From: Cacajao melanocephalus
Taxonomy: Eukaryota > Chordata > Mammalia > Primates > Pitheciidae
Direction: 5' to 3'
Length of the DNA stretch: 64,000 bases
Assembly: GCA_963573385.1 (NCBI GenBank)
Contig: CAUYLG010065727.1
Coordinates: forward strand, 62,001 to 126,000
Under the pieces are notes generated by a model, which did not search any database, had not been told where the DNA came from, and was given only the letters and a program-made list of their open reading frames with translations. Both the position numbers and the translations under genes were made by a program. Positions 1-9,927 of this stretch are shown one piece after another. How positions within the stretch are numbered: position 1 is the stretch's first letter; every line of letters begins with the position of its first letter.

Positions 1-171
1 GTCAGTCATCTAAAATACACATACTAGTTGCTTAGATTTTTTAATATTAATTTTGCAAACTAGGATAAATAGATATGGTCAAAATGTATCTCAGTAACTA
101 ATATTGCAGCGTGATTATCTTAGTATTTTGTGTGCTGCTTTAAAAGAATAGCTGAGATTTGATAATTTATA

Positions 172-445
172 ATGAACAGAAATTGATTTATTAGCCTTCT
201 GGAGTCTGGAAGTCCAAGATCAAAAGGCTGGCACCTGTGAGGGCTTGCTGCATCATCCCAATGCAGAAGGCAAAAGGGCAAGAAAGATCAAAATATCAAC
301 CTCGCAACTTCAAGCCCTTTTATAATCAATACTAATTCATTCGTAAGGGCAGCTGTCATGACCTAAACACCACTTAGTAGCCCCCACTTTCCAACACTAT
401 CCCATTGATTCCAATACATGCTTTTTGGGAGATACACTCAAACCA
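172..445 (-). mobile_element. MLT1-type MaLR LTR fragment
   Basis: Antisense solo LTR remnant of the non-autonomous ERVL-MaLR group. The plus strand reads as the reverse complement of an MLT1/MST LTR: an ACAGAAATT..TTATT segment, the GGAAGTCCAAGATCAA block, a CAGAAGGCAAAAGGG block and a terminal ACACTCAAACCA-like block. It is truncated at both ends and lacks the usual leading and closing segments. No internal sequence follows it. Confidence 0.65.
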
Positions 446-535
446 ATCTGTTTCATATACGCAGCTGTTACATAGCATGTTTTAAGCCAGCTTTAAACTC
501 AATCTGTTTCATATATGCAGCTGTTAAATAGCATG
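445..535. repeat. Local 35-bp direct duplication
   Basis: A 35-base segment starting AATCTGTTTCATATA occurs at 445-479 and again at 501-535 with only two differences (C/T and C/A). The copies are separated by 21 bases. It sits at the broken edge of the MLT1-type LTR and may be a replication slippage or repair scar. No function is suggested. Confidence 0.85.
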
Positions 536-1511
536 GAAAATGCTAATAAAAACTTCAGTATTATTTGTAGAAGATATATACCCTCATAATTATATTATGT
601 AGTAAATTTTTAATACTAATTTGACTGAGATCAATTTATGCCCTACATGCTGTCAGTGTAATTTCAACATACGAAAAATGTGACTGTTCTTCAGTTTAAA
701 AAAGGAACTCTTAATTGCAGAGAAAATTGTGTGAATAAATGCTGTTGTAGAATATCTGGATTTGATAAAACAAAATAAAATTCAAATTAAATTTAACACT
801 ATATTTGAACCTACGATTTTTGGATTTATGTTTAAGTGATAGAATAAAACCAACAACAACAGCATTTTTGATCGAAAAGACTAACAAAAAACTATCAGAG
901 CATATTAAAAAACCCTGAACATCTCTAGGTGTTCCATATATTATTAAACAATTTACAAATAATTAACACTAAGTTAATTTTTGTTCTAAGTTAAACCAGC
1001 ATGTCCCTCTGCCAAAAGGGAAATGTGAAAAGGCTACGTCAAACTTTCTGTACTGAAATCAGCTGATGAAAATTACATGCACCTAGCAGCATTCAAGCTG
1101 AGCCTCATGTTTTCGCTATTTGTTAGCAATCTGGTTTTTTTGTTTGTTTTTTGTTTTTTTTCCCCACCTGAATTTGTATCTGATTTTTAAAATCTTTGAG
1201 ATTGAGCATCTTTAACAGGATATATTTGGTAGGAGATTTTTAATTATTTTGCCTCTTTAGGTTGGTGTGTAATCCTTAGATTTGATTTTCCTGCATTTTA
1301 ATGAAACATTCTTAACCATTTTCAAATGCTTTTTCTGATTTTCTCGTTAGCGCATTTCTTCAGTCACACCTGTTACCAATCTAATGGGTCAGCCCCATCT
1401 AGTTTCCATGTAAATTATCTTACTTTTTATTAATTCACTTCTTGTTACAGTATATTTAATTCCAGCTGTTTTCATCATTTATTGTGAATTTTACTCCCAG
1501 TAGTATTGATA
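536..1511. other. Unassigned AT-rich stretch
   Basis: I recognise no gene or named repeat. It contains a T-rich run at about 1136-1161 (T runs interrupted by G), which could be the tail of a lost antisense retroelement, but no element body is recognisable beside it. Confidence 0.5.
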
Positions 1512-2022
1512 TAGTCATGTATTGATTAACAACAGGGTTACATTCTGCAAAAGGCATCATCATTAGGAAATTTTGTTGTGCAAACATGAGAGTGCCCTTA
1601 CTGAAACTTAGCTGGTATGGCCCCCTACACACCTAGGTTATATAGTACAGTCTTTTGCTCCTAGCTTACAAATCTATGCAGCATGTTACTGTACTGAATA
1701 CTGCAGGCAACTGTAATAAAATGATGTTTGTATATCCAAACATATTTCAACATAAAAAATGTACAGTAAAATATGGTATAAAAGATAAAAAACCGTACAC
1801 TTGTATTGGGCAGTCTCCATTAATGGACCTTTCGTAGGATTGGAAATTGCTCTAGGTGAGTACTGAGGGAATGGTGACAGAATGTGAAGGCCTACCATAT
1901 TAATGCACAGTATCCTAGACTTTCTAAACACTGTACAGTAAGGCTACACTGAGTTTATTTAAAAATAATTTTTCTTTCTTTAATAATTAGCTTACTCTGA
2001 CATTTTTAGTCTATACTTTTAT

Positions 2023-2041
2023 ATGTGTATATATATATATA
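2023..2041. repeat. TA/TG microsatellite
   Basis: Short alternating TA tract directly before the T-run that marks the antisense LINE-1 tail inside the Tigger element. Confidence 0.7.
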
Positions 2042-2123
2042 TTTTTTTTTCTTAACTGTACGTTAGGTTCTGGGGTATATGTGCAGATCATGCAGGATTG
2101 TTACATAGGTACATACATGGCAC
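2042..2123 (-). mobile_element. 5'-truncated antisense LINE-1 3' end
   Basis: A T-run followed by the reverse complement of a primate LINE-1 3' terminus (GTTCTGGGGTATATGTGCAG, then TTACATAGGTACATACATGG). Only about 80 bases of the 3'UTR are present, typical of a severely 5'-truncated insertion. It interrupts the Tigger element, so it is younger than that element. Confidence 0.75.
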
Positions 2124-2631
2124 ATACATTTTTAACTTTTTAAACTTTTTGAGTATAAAACACATTGTACAGCTGAATATTTTCTTCTTATCTTTTTTTA
2201 ACATTTTTGTTAAAATGAACACACTACAACACACTTAGCCTATGCCTGAACAGGGTTAGTATCATCAAAATAACTGTCTTCCATCTCCATATCTTGCCCC
2301 TCTGGAAGGCCTTCAAGAAATTAACATGCATGGAGTTGTCATCTTTTATGGTAACAATAGTTTCTTTTGGAATATCTTTTAAAGGACCTGCCTGAAGCTG
2401 TTTTTTTTAGTAGGCAGAAACAATACATTCTAAAATAATGATTAAAAATATAGTATAGTACATACGGAAACCAGCAACATAGTTGATTATCAGTATCAAG
2501 TATTATGTACTGTACATAATTGTATGTGCTACACTGTTATATGACTGTCAGTGCAGTAGGTTTGTTTATAACATCATCACTACAAACAACTGATTAATGC
2601 ATTGTGCTATTGTTACAGTAGGTAGTTACTC

Positions 2632-3318
2632 AGACATGAGCAAGGCAGGAGAGGGCTACCCCCACCTGCTGGGAATGTCAGGCAACCACCAGGTGATGGT
2701 CTGGCAGGTATTACACTGGCTTTCTAAAATAATAATTGGTCACAGCTTGTGCCAGGGGAAGGCAATTTCCCAATAAACGAAAGCACCTGAAATTGGTAAT
2801 CAACAGCTTCCAATGCCATCTCAGGAACTGAGCAAGTTGGCTCGAGTTTGCACATTCAGAGGCAAAGTGGTAGAGCATGACTTACCAGGGGCATTCCACT
2901 GGAAAAGGGAAGAAAACCTCAGGTGAACGTCTGTACAACCCCAGTAAATAAACTGTGCATGCTCACCCACCAAGTGTCAGCAGGTCACCGCACATGTGGG
3001 CCGCTCACCCTAAGGAAAAAATCAAGGGAAAGGGATTAAACACCCCAGAAGTATGTCAACATACAGAACCCAAAGTCAAAAGATTAAAGGCCATACTTGT
3101 CCTTCAAGTTGCCCACTTGAACCAACCCCCCCAGCAAGTTTATTTTCTTTTCCTTTTTTTTTTTCCTAATCTAGAGCTTTTCAATAAACTTCCACTCCTG
3201 CTCTAAAACTTGCTTCCATTTCTTTTTCTGACTTGTGCTCATCAGTTATATTCTTTCTTCTGAAAAGGCAAGAATTGAGGTTGCTGCAGAACCATACAGG
3301 TTTGCTGCCAGTTACTCA
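2632..3318 (+). mobile_element. Solo ERV LTR (ERV1-like) inside Tigger
   Basis: An LTR-like block of roughly 690 bases. Its end has a polyadenylation signal within CAATAAACTTCCACTCCTGC, a downstream CT-rich part, and the GGCAAGAATTGAGGTTGCTGC closing region seen in several ERV1 LTR families (quoted in parts of 20 or fewer). GTTACTCA occurs at both edges (about 2627 and 3313), consistent with target duplication plus partial edge sequence. The host Tigger resumes at about 3335. Exact subfamily is not resolved; boundaries are good to about 10 bases. The 83-residue open frame at 2955-3206 is a chance frame inside the LTR. Confidence 0.65.
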
Positions 3319-3493
3319 TGTATGTGTCACCCCTAACACTACAGTATCTTAAGATCTATGAAGTCAGTAGGTCATAGGAATTTTTCAGCACCTTTATAAT
3401 CTCATAAGACCACCATCATATACGCAGTTCATCATTGACTACCATAATATTATGACACATAATATTATGGATATGAGATAGCACATGACTGTA

Positions 3494-4484
3494 TTTGTCT
3501 TTTAAGTGAATTCTGAAACTTTTCTAACTCTCCTTTTACTTCTTATTTCATAGGGTTCAGTAAAAACTTTATGAGAATGCCATTCTATGCAAATATCTTC
3601 ATTTCCTAGAGTGTTTCCTTTAAAAATGTGTTTTCTGTCATCTGCATGCTACAAATAATAGCATAGTCTCATAATTTTTTTTCTTGCTCTTAATAGTATT
3701 TTCAATTTCACTAAAAAATATAGATTCTCTTGGCTTCTTTCCCTGTTTACCTGGGCATGATTTGAGTCATCTTTGTACCACAGAGGAATGTTTGAGTGCA
3801 AAAGATTTCACAAGACCTATTCAGCCATGCAATTGCTTGCAGCAAGTGTGAAAGGACTGAGTTTTTCATAGCAGCAAATGGGAAATTATCTCTCTATGTA
3901 CTTTATTTTTTTTTCTGTGTTAAAACCTCTATATTATGGGACACCACCATTAAAAATGGATATTCAATTTAATGTATGTGTCTAGGGTACTGGACATTTT
4001 TTAAATTTATGTTTGTTCATTGCTTTAAATGTGTCAACCTCTGTAATGGGAGGGTGAGTATGAAAATGCTTTATACGTCATTAGATTTTTGCTTGGTTTC
4101 TCATATCTAAATAAAGTATAATATATAAGAAATATGGAAAGGTAAGTTTGCAATATTGGTTAATGAGAATAAATTAAAGTTGAAAGCAATCAATTAAAAA
4201 CAATTAGCATTAATCACAGAAATGCAACATTGTAAAGCAATGGCAAGGGGCTGAATTTACAATAGGATGCATATGTGGCAAAATCAAACAGCTTTAAAAT
4301 ATGGAATTAAAGTGTATAATGAACTTGTGCTTGATAATTATATATACGGGAAATTTTAAATTTATATATATATATATATATATATACACAAACTTCTTGA
4401 TATTGGTCTTGGTAGTGATATCTTAAATACCACACTGAAATTTCAGGTTACAAAAACAATATATGGAGGTATATCAAAATAAAA
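3494..4484. other. Unassigned AT-rich stretch
   Basis: No gene or named repeat recognised apart from the TA tract at 4363-4386. Confidence 0.5.
4363..4386. repeat. (TA)12 microsatellite
   Basis: Uninterrupted TA dinucleotide array of about 12 units followed by CACA. Likely length-polymorphic. Confidence 0.9.
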
Positions 4485-4633
4485 CAAAAAACAAAAGAAA
4501 ACAAAAAATCCTCTGAGTGGCAAAGAAACAATTATAACAAAAAAGAGAATCCAGGGATTGGAAAAATATATTTAGAAACCATACATCTGATAAAAGATAA
4601 ATAAGCAAAATTTGTTTCAAAAACCATACATCT
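4485..4633 (+). mobile_element. Possible old L1M ORF2 fragment
   Basis: Sense segment with GAGTGGCAAAGAAACAATTA-like and AACCATACATCTGATAA motifs that resemble the 3' part of mammalian LINE-1 ORF2. It is short and diverged, so the call is tentative. It carries a 15-bp direct repeat (about 4576-4590 and 4620-4634) that touches the 5' end of the younger LINE-1. Confidence 0.35.
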
Positions 4634-5699
4634 GGAGGATCCAAGACGGCCAAATAGGAACAGCTCTGGAGTGCAGTTCCCAGCAAGAACAATACAGACG
4701 GTGAGTGCTCACCGCATTTCCAAACAAGTTTTCACTGCCCACAGACCAGGAGATTCCCGGGCCAAAAAGCGCCACGAGTTTTCAGCACAACGGTTTCCAC
4801 CGGTGCCGGGTTGGTGCACAGAAACTCACACAAATCTGGGCTGCCATTTCAACTGGCGCCGGGAATACCTGGGAGACAGAGCTGCCCATTCAACTGAAAG
4901 GGAGGGGGCTGAAACGGAGCCAGGCAATCTGGCTGGGCGGGTACCACCTCCACAAAACAAGCAATCTGAAAAGCTCTGGAATGAGAGTTTCACAGCAAGC
5001 GCAGCTGGACCCAGGATGGTCCAGCTCAGTGGGTGGAAGGGTGATCACCACTACCAAGGCAGCCCACCACTAATCGAGGCAGTTCACACAGCAGCTGGGC
5101 AGAGCCTGCGGCAGCTCAGCAACACCTCTGTTGGCCGACTGTGACTAGACTACTCTGAGCGGGGCAGGGCATCTATGAAAAAAGGCAGCAACATGACAGG
5201 AACTTATAAATAAAGCCCACCTTCCTAGGACAGAGCACCTGGGAAAAGAGACAGTTATGAGTTCTGCTGCAGCAGACTTAAAAGTACCTGTCCAGCAGCT
5301 CTGCTTGGAAAAACGGAGCTCCCAGCACAGCACTTGAGCTCCTATAAGGGACAGACAGACTGTCTCCTCCAGCATCTACACGAGCCCAGTATACCCAAAG
5401 AGACACCTCATAAAGGAGAACTGAGGCTGACATCTGGCAGGTACCCTTCTGGGACAAAGATAACAGAAGAAGAAACCAGCAGCAAATCTAACTGTTCTGC
5501 AGCCCCTGTGGGTGATCCCCAGGCAAGCAGGGTCTGGAGTGGACCTCCAGTAGTCCTGCAGCAGAGGCGCCAGACTGTTAGAAGGAAAACTAAGAAACAG
5601 AAAGAAATTAGTTCATCAATCAACAAAAAGGACGTCCACTCAGAGACCCCATTCAAAAGTCACCAACTACAAAGACCACAGGTAGATAAAGCCACTAAG
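4634..5699 (+). promoter_or_regulatory. LINE-1 5'UTR / internal promoter region
   Basis: About 1.07 kb between the LINE-1 start and the ORF1 ATG at 5700. It is clearly more GC- and CpG-rich than the surroundings. In the LINE-1 family this region carries the internal RNA polymerase II promoter and an antisense promoter. Open frames here, such as the 157-residue one at 4671-5144, are not known genes. Whether any promoter activity remains is not visible from sequence. Confidence 0.6.
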
Positions 5700-6610
5700 A
5701 TGGGAAGAAAACAGTGCAAGAAGAAGCAGGCTTCAGAAGATGGGTAATAACAAACTTCTCTGAGTTAAAGGAACATGTTCTAGCCCAATGCAAAGAAACT
5801 AAAAACCTTGAAAAAAAGGTTAGATGAAATGCTAACTAGAATAATCAGCTTAGAGAAGAATATAAACGACTTGATGGAGCTGAAAAACACAGCACAAGAA
5901 CTTCATGAAGCATACACAAGTTTCAATAGCCAAACAGATCAAGCAGAAGAAAGGATATCAGAGATTGGAGATTAAATCAATGAAATAAAATGAGAAGGCA
6001 AGAACAGAGAACAAAGAGTGAAAAGAAATGAACAAACCCTCCAAGAAATATGGGATTATGTGAAAAGACCAAATCTACGTTTGATAGGTGTACCTGAATG
6101 TGACAGGGAGAATGAATCCAAGCTGGAAAACACTCTTCAGGATATTATCCAGGAGAACTTCCCCAACCCAGCAAAGCAGGCCAACATTCAAACACAGGAA
6201 AATACAGAGAACACCACAACGATACTCCACTAGAAGAGCAACCCAAGGCACATAATCGTCAGGTTCACCAGGGTTAAAACAAAGGAAAAAATACTAAGGG
6301 CAGCCAGAGAGAAAGGTCAGGTTACCCACAAAGAGAAGTACATCAGACTCACAGAGGATCTCTTGGCAGAAACCCTACAAGCTGAAAGAGAGTGGGGCCA
6401 ATATTCAACATTCTTAAAGAAAAGAACTTTCAACCTAGACTCTCATATCCAGCCAAACTAAGCTTCGTAAGTGAAGGAGAAAGAAAATCCTTTATGGACA
6501 AGCAATTGCTGAGGGATTTTTATCACTACCAGACCTGCCTTGCAAGAGCTCCTGAAGGCAGCACTAAACACAGAAAGGAAAAACCAGTACCAGCCACTCC
6601 AAAAACTTAG
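5700..6610 (+). pseudogene. LINE-1 ORF1 pseudogene
   Basis: ORF1 encodes the trimeric RNA-binding chaperone of the LINE-1 RNP. The ATG at 5700 begins MGRKQCKKKQ but a stop follows after 15 codons (GGGTAATAA). Downstream, coiled-coil-like sequence and the conserved RRM core are readable in broken frames; the fragment at 6018-6233 contains EIWDYVKRPNLRLIGVPE, a hallmark of ORF1p. The C-terminal part is in yet another frame (6392-6610). Total length is about 910 bases against about 1,015 in an intact gene, so an early segment is also missing. Confidence 0.9.
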
Positions 6611-6683
6611 CAAACAGTAAAGACCATCGACACAATGAAAAAAATGCACCAACTAATGGGCAAACCATCCAGCTAGCATCAAA

Positions 6684-9600
6684 ATGGCAGGATCAAATTC
6701 ACACATAATAATATTAACCTTAAATGTAAATAAGCTAAATGCCCCAGTCAAAAGACACAGACTGGCAAATTGGATAAAAAGCCAAGAACCATCGTTGTGC
6801 TGTATTCAGAAAACCCATCTCATGTACAAAGACACACACAGACTTAAAATAAAGGGATGGAAGAAGATTTACCAAGCAAATGGAGAGCATAAAAAAGCAG
6901 GAGTGGCAATCCTAGTCTCTGATAAAACAGACTTTAAACCAACAAAAATCAAAAGAGACAAAGAAGGGCATTACATAATGGTAAAAGGATCAATGCAACA
7001 AGAAGAGCTAATGATCCTAAATATATACGTACGCGATACAGGAGCACTCAAGTACGTAATGACAGTCCTTAATGACCGACAAAGAGATTTAGACTCCCGC
7101 ACAATAATAGAGAATTTAACACTCCACTGTCCATATTAGACATATCAACGAGACAGAAAATCAACAAGGATACCCAGGACTTGAACTCAGATCTGGAACA
7201 AGTAGACCTAATAGACATCTACAGAATCTCCACCCCAAATCCACAGAATATACATTCTTCTCAGCACCACATCATACCTACTCTAAAATCAACCACATAA
7301 TTGGAAGTAAATCACTCCTCAGCAAATGGAAACGAACGGAAATCATAACAGTCTCTCAGACCACAGGGCAATCAAATAAGAACTCAGAATTCAGAAACTA
7401 ACTCAGAACTGCACAGCTTCATGGAAACTGAACAACTGGCTCTTGAATGTTGACTGGATAAACAACGAAATGAAGGCAGAAATAAAGATGTTCTCGAAAC
7501 CAACAAGAACGAAGACACAACATACCAGAATCTCTGGGACACATTCAAAGCAGTGTCTAGAGGGAAACTCATAGCAATAAATACCCACATGAGGAGCAAG
7601 GAAAGGTCTAAAATTGACACCCTATCATCAAAATTCAAAGAGTTAGAGGAGCAAGATCAAAAAAACTCAAAACCTAGCAGAAGACAAGAAATAACTAAGA
7701 TCAGAACAGAACTGAAGGAGATAGAGACACACAAAACCCTTCAAAAAAATCAATAAATCCAGGAGTTGGTTTTTTGAAAGGATCAACAAAATAGATAGAC
7801 CGCTAGCCAGACTAATAAAAAAGAAAAGAGAGAAGAATCAAATAGATGCAACAGAAAATGATGAAGGGGACATCACTACCAATTCCACAGAAATACAAAC
7901 CACCATCAGAGATAACTAGAAACAACTCTATGCAAACAAACCAGTAAATCTGGAGGAAATGGACAAATTACTGGACACTTGCACTCTCCCAAGACTAAAC
8001 CAGGAAGAAGTTGAAACCCTGCATAGACCAATAACAAGGGCTGAAGTTGAGGCAGCAATTAATAGCCTACCAACCAAAAAAAGCCCAGGTCCAGATGGAT
8101 TCACAGCCAAATTCTACCAGACATACAAAGAGGAGCTGGTACCATTCCTTCTGAAACTATCCCAAACAATCCAAAAAGAGGGACTCCTTCCCAAATCATT
8201 TTATGAGACCAACATCATCCTGATACCAAAACCCAGCAGAGACCCAACAAAAAATAAAACTTCAGGGCAATCTCTATGATGAAAATAGATGCAAAAATCT
8301 TCAATAAAATACTGGCAAACCAATTGCAACAACACATCAAAAAGCTTATCCATCACAATCAAGTAGGCTTCATTCCAGGGATGCAAGGCTGGTTCAACAT
8401 ACTCAAGTCTGTAAATGTAATTCATCACATAAACAGAACCAAAGACAAACACCACATGATTATCTCAATAGATGCAAAGAAGGCCTTCAACAAAATTCAA
8501 CAGCCCTTTATGCTTAAAAACTCTCAATAAAATATGTATTAAAGGAACATATCTCAAAACAATAAAAGCTATTTATGACAAACCTACCACCAATATCATA
8601 CTGAATGGGCAAAACCTGAAAGCATTCCCTTTGAAATCTGGCACTAGACAAGGATGCCCTCTCTCACCACTCCTACTCAATATAGTATTGGAAGTTCCAG
8701 CCAGAGCAATCAGGCAAGAAAAAACTATAAAGGGTATTCAATTAGGAAAAGAGGAAGTCAAATTGTCTCTATTTGCAGATGACATGATTGTATATTTAGA
8801 AGACCCTATTATCTTAGACCAAAATCTCCTTAAACTGATAAGCAACATCAGCAAAGTCGCAGGACACAAAATCAATGTGCAGAAATCACAAGCATTTCTA
8901 CACACCAATAACAGACTAACAGAGAGCCAAATCATGAGCAAACTCCCATTCACAATTGCTACAAAGAGAATAAAATACCTAGGAATGCAACTAACAAAGG
9001 ATGTAAAGGACCTCTTCAAGGAGAATTACAATCCAATGCTCAAGGAAATAAGAGGACACAAACAGACGGAGAAACATTCCATGCTCATGGTTAGGAAGAA
9101 TCAATATCGTGAAAATGGCCATACTACCCAAAGTAATTTACAGATTCAATGCTATCCCCATCAAGCTACTAATGACCTTCTTCAGAGAACTGGAAAAAAA
9201 CCACCTTAAACTTCATATGGATCCAAAAGAGAGCCCGCATAGCCAAGACAATTCTAAGCAAAAAGAACAAAGTTGGAGGCATCATGCTACCTGATTTCAA
9301 GCTATACTACAAGGCTACAAAACAGCATGGTACTGGTACCAAAACAGAGATATAGACCAGTGGAACACAAAAGAGGCCCTGGAAGCAATGCCACACATCT
9401 ACAACCATCTTATCTTTGACAAACCTGAGAAAAACAAGCAATGGGGAAAGGATTCCCTGTTTAATAAACGGCAACCAACAGAACGGGAAAAAATTTTTGC
9501 AATCTACCCACCTGACAAAGGGCTAATATCCAGCATCTACAAAGAACTAAAACAGATTTACAAGAAAAAAATAAGCCCTTTCAAAAGCGGGCAAAGGATA

Positions 9601-9809
9601 TGAACAGACACTTTACAAAAGAAGACATTGATGAGGCCAACAAAGATACGAAAAAATGCTCATCATCACTGGTGGTTAGAGAAATGCAAATCAAAACCAC
9701 ACTGAGATACCATCTCACACCAGTTAGAATGACAATCATTAAAAAAGCCGGACACAACAGATACTGGAAAGGATGTGGAGAAATAGGAACGCTTTTACAC
9801 TGTTGGTAT
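6684..9809 (+). pseudogene. LINE-1 ORF2 pseudogene (endonuclease, reverse transcriptase)
   Basis: ORF2 encodes the endonuclease and reverse transcriptase that drive target-primed reverse transcription. The start at 6684 reads MAGSNSHIIILTLNVN, keeping Asn14 of the endonuclease. The catalytic Glu43 is replaced by Lys (CIQKTHL; codon at 6810-6812), YAPN has become YVRD, and the frame is lost before the DFN motif at about 7110. The reverse transcriptase region is spread over several frames: [14 protein letters not shown] in 7959-8279, [12 protein letters not shown] and an intact FADD catalytic motif (8772-8783) in 8472-9209. About 330 bases are deleted near 9466 and the gene is cut off at 9809, losing the end of the cysteine-rich domain. 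Confidence 0.93.
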
Positions 9810-9927
9810 AAATCCCTTGGATTTACATAGTTTTGATCTCAGGTAGCTGCTTGGGGAGGGAGCCTTTCCTTTGTCTGCCTGCAGAGGCGCTGCTGGGCTG
9901 CCACCGATTCAGTGGAGCTGCTGCGTC
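9810..9927. other. Unassigned junction segment between inverted LINE-1s
   Basis: About 118 bases between the broken end of the sense LINE-1 and the poly-T of the antisense LINE-1. It is GC-richer than typical flank (for example GCAGAGGCGCTGCTGGGCTG) and may itself derive from a LINE-1 5'UTR, but I cannot assign it. Confidence 0.5.

Larger units (their letters stand above)
1512..3491 (+). mobile_element. Tigger-class DNA transposon, interrupted
   Basis: A non-autonomous TcMar-Tigger (pogo-like) element. The ends are inverted: TAGTCATG at 1512 (consensus CAGTCATG with C to T) and CATGACTG ending at 3491, flanked by TA dinucleotides at 1510-1511 and 3492-3493 as expected for this superfamily. 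Interior blocks match the well-known family with CTACACACCTAGG, AGCATGTTACTGTACTGAATACTG, and TATTATGTACTGTACATAATTG motifs (quoted in part). It is split by a short antisense LINE-1 tail near 2042-2123 and by an ERV LTR near 2632-3318; without these it is about 1.2 kb. No transposase frame survives. Strand is conventional because the coding direction cannot be read. Confidence 0.85.
4634..9809 (+). mobile_element. Near full-length but 3'-truncated LINE-1 (L1PB-like)
   Basis: Sense LINE-1 starting at the canonical 5' end (GGAGGATCCAAGACGGCC, then AATAGGAACAGCTC) and running through 5'UTR, ORF1 and most of ORF2. The 5'UTR differs from young L1PA families and fits an older primate L1PB-type promoter. 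It breaks abruptly at 9809, inside the cysteine-rich C-terminal part of ORF2, so the ORF2 end, 3'UTR and poly-A tail are absent. An internal deletion of roughly 330 bases lies near 9466. Both ORFs are riddled with stops and frameshifts; the element is dead. No target duplication can be recognised because the original 3' end is lost. Confidence 0.95.

Noticed and set aside
4671..5144. 157-codon frame
   Set aside because: Lies wholly in the LINE-1 5'UTR; no domain, and a second frame overlaps it because the region is GC-rich.
5334..5747. 137-codon frame ending in the ORF1 start
   Set aside because: It reads through the 5'UTR into the first 15 codons of LINE-1 ORF1; the true ORF1 start is at 5700.
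8472..9209. 245-codon open frame, the longest in the window
   Set aside because: It is a piece of LINE-1 ORF2 (contains the FADD reverse transcriptase motif), not a separate host gene.
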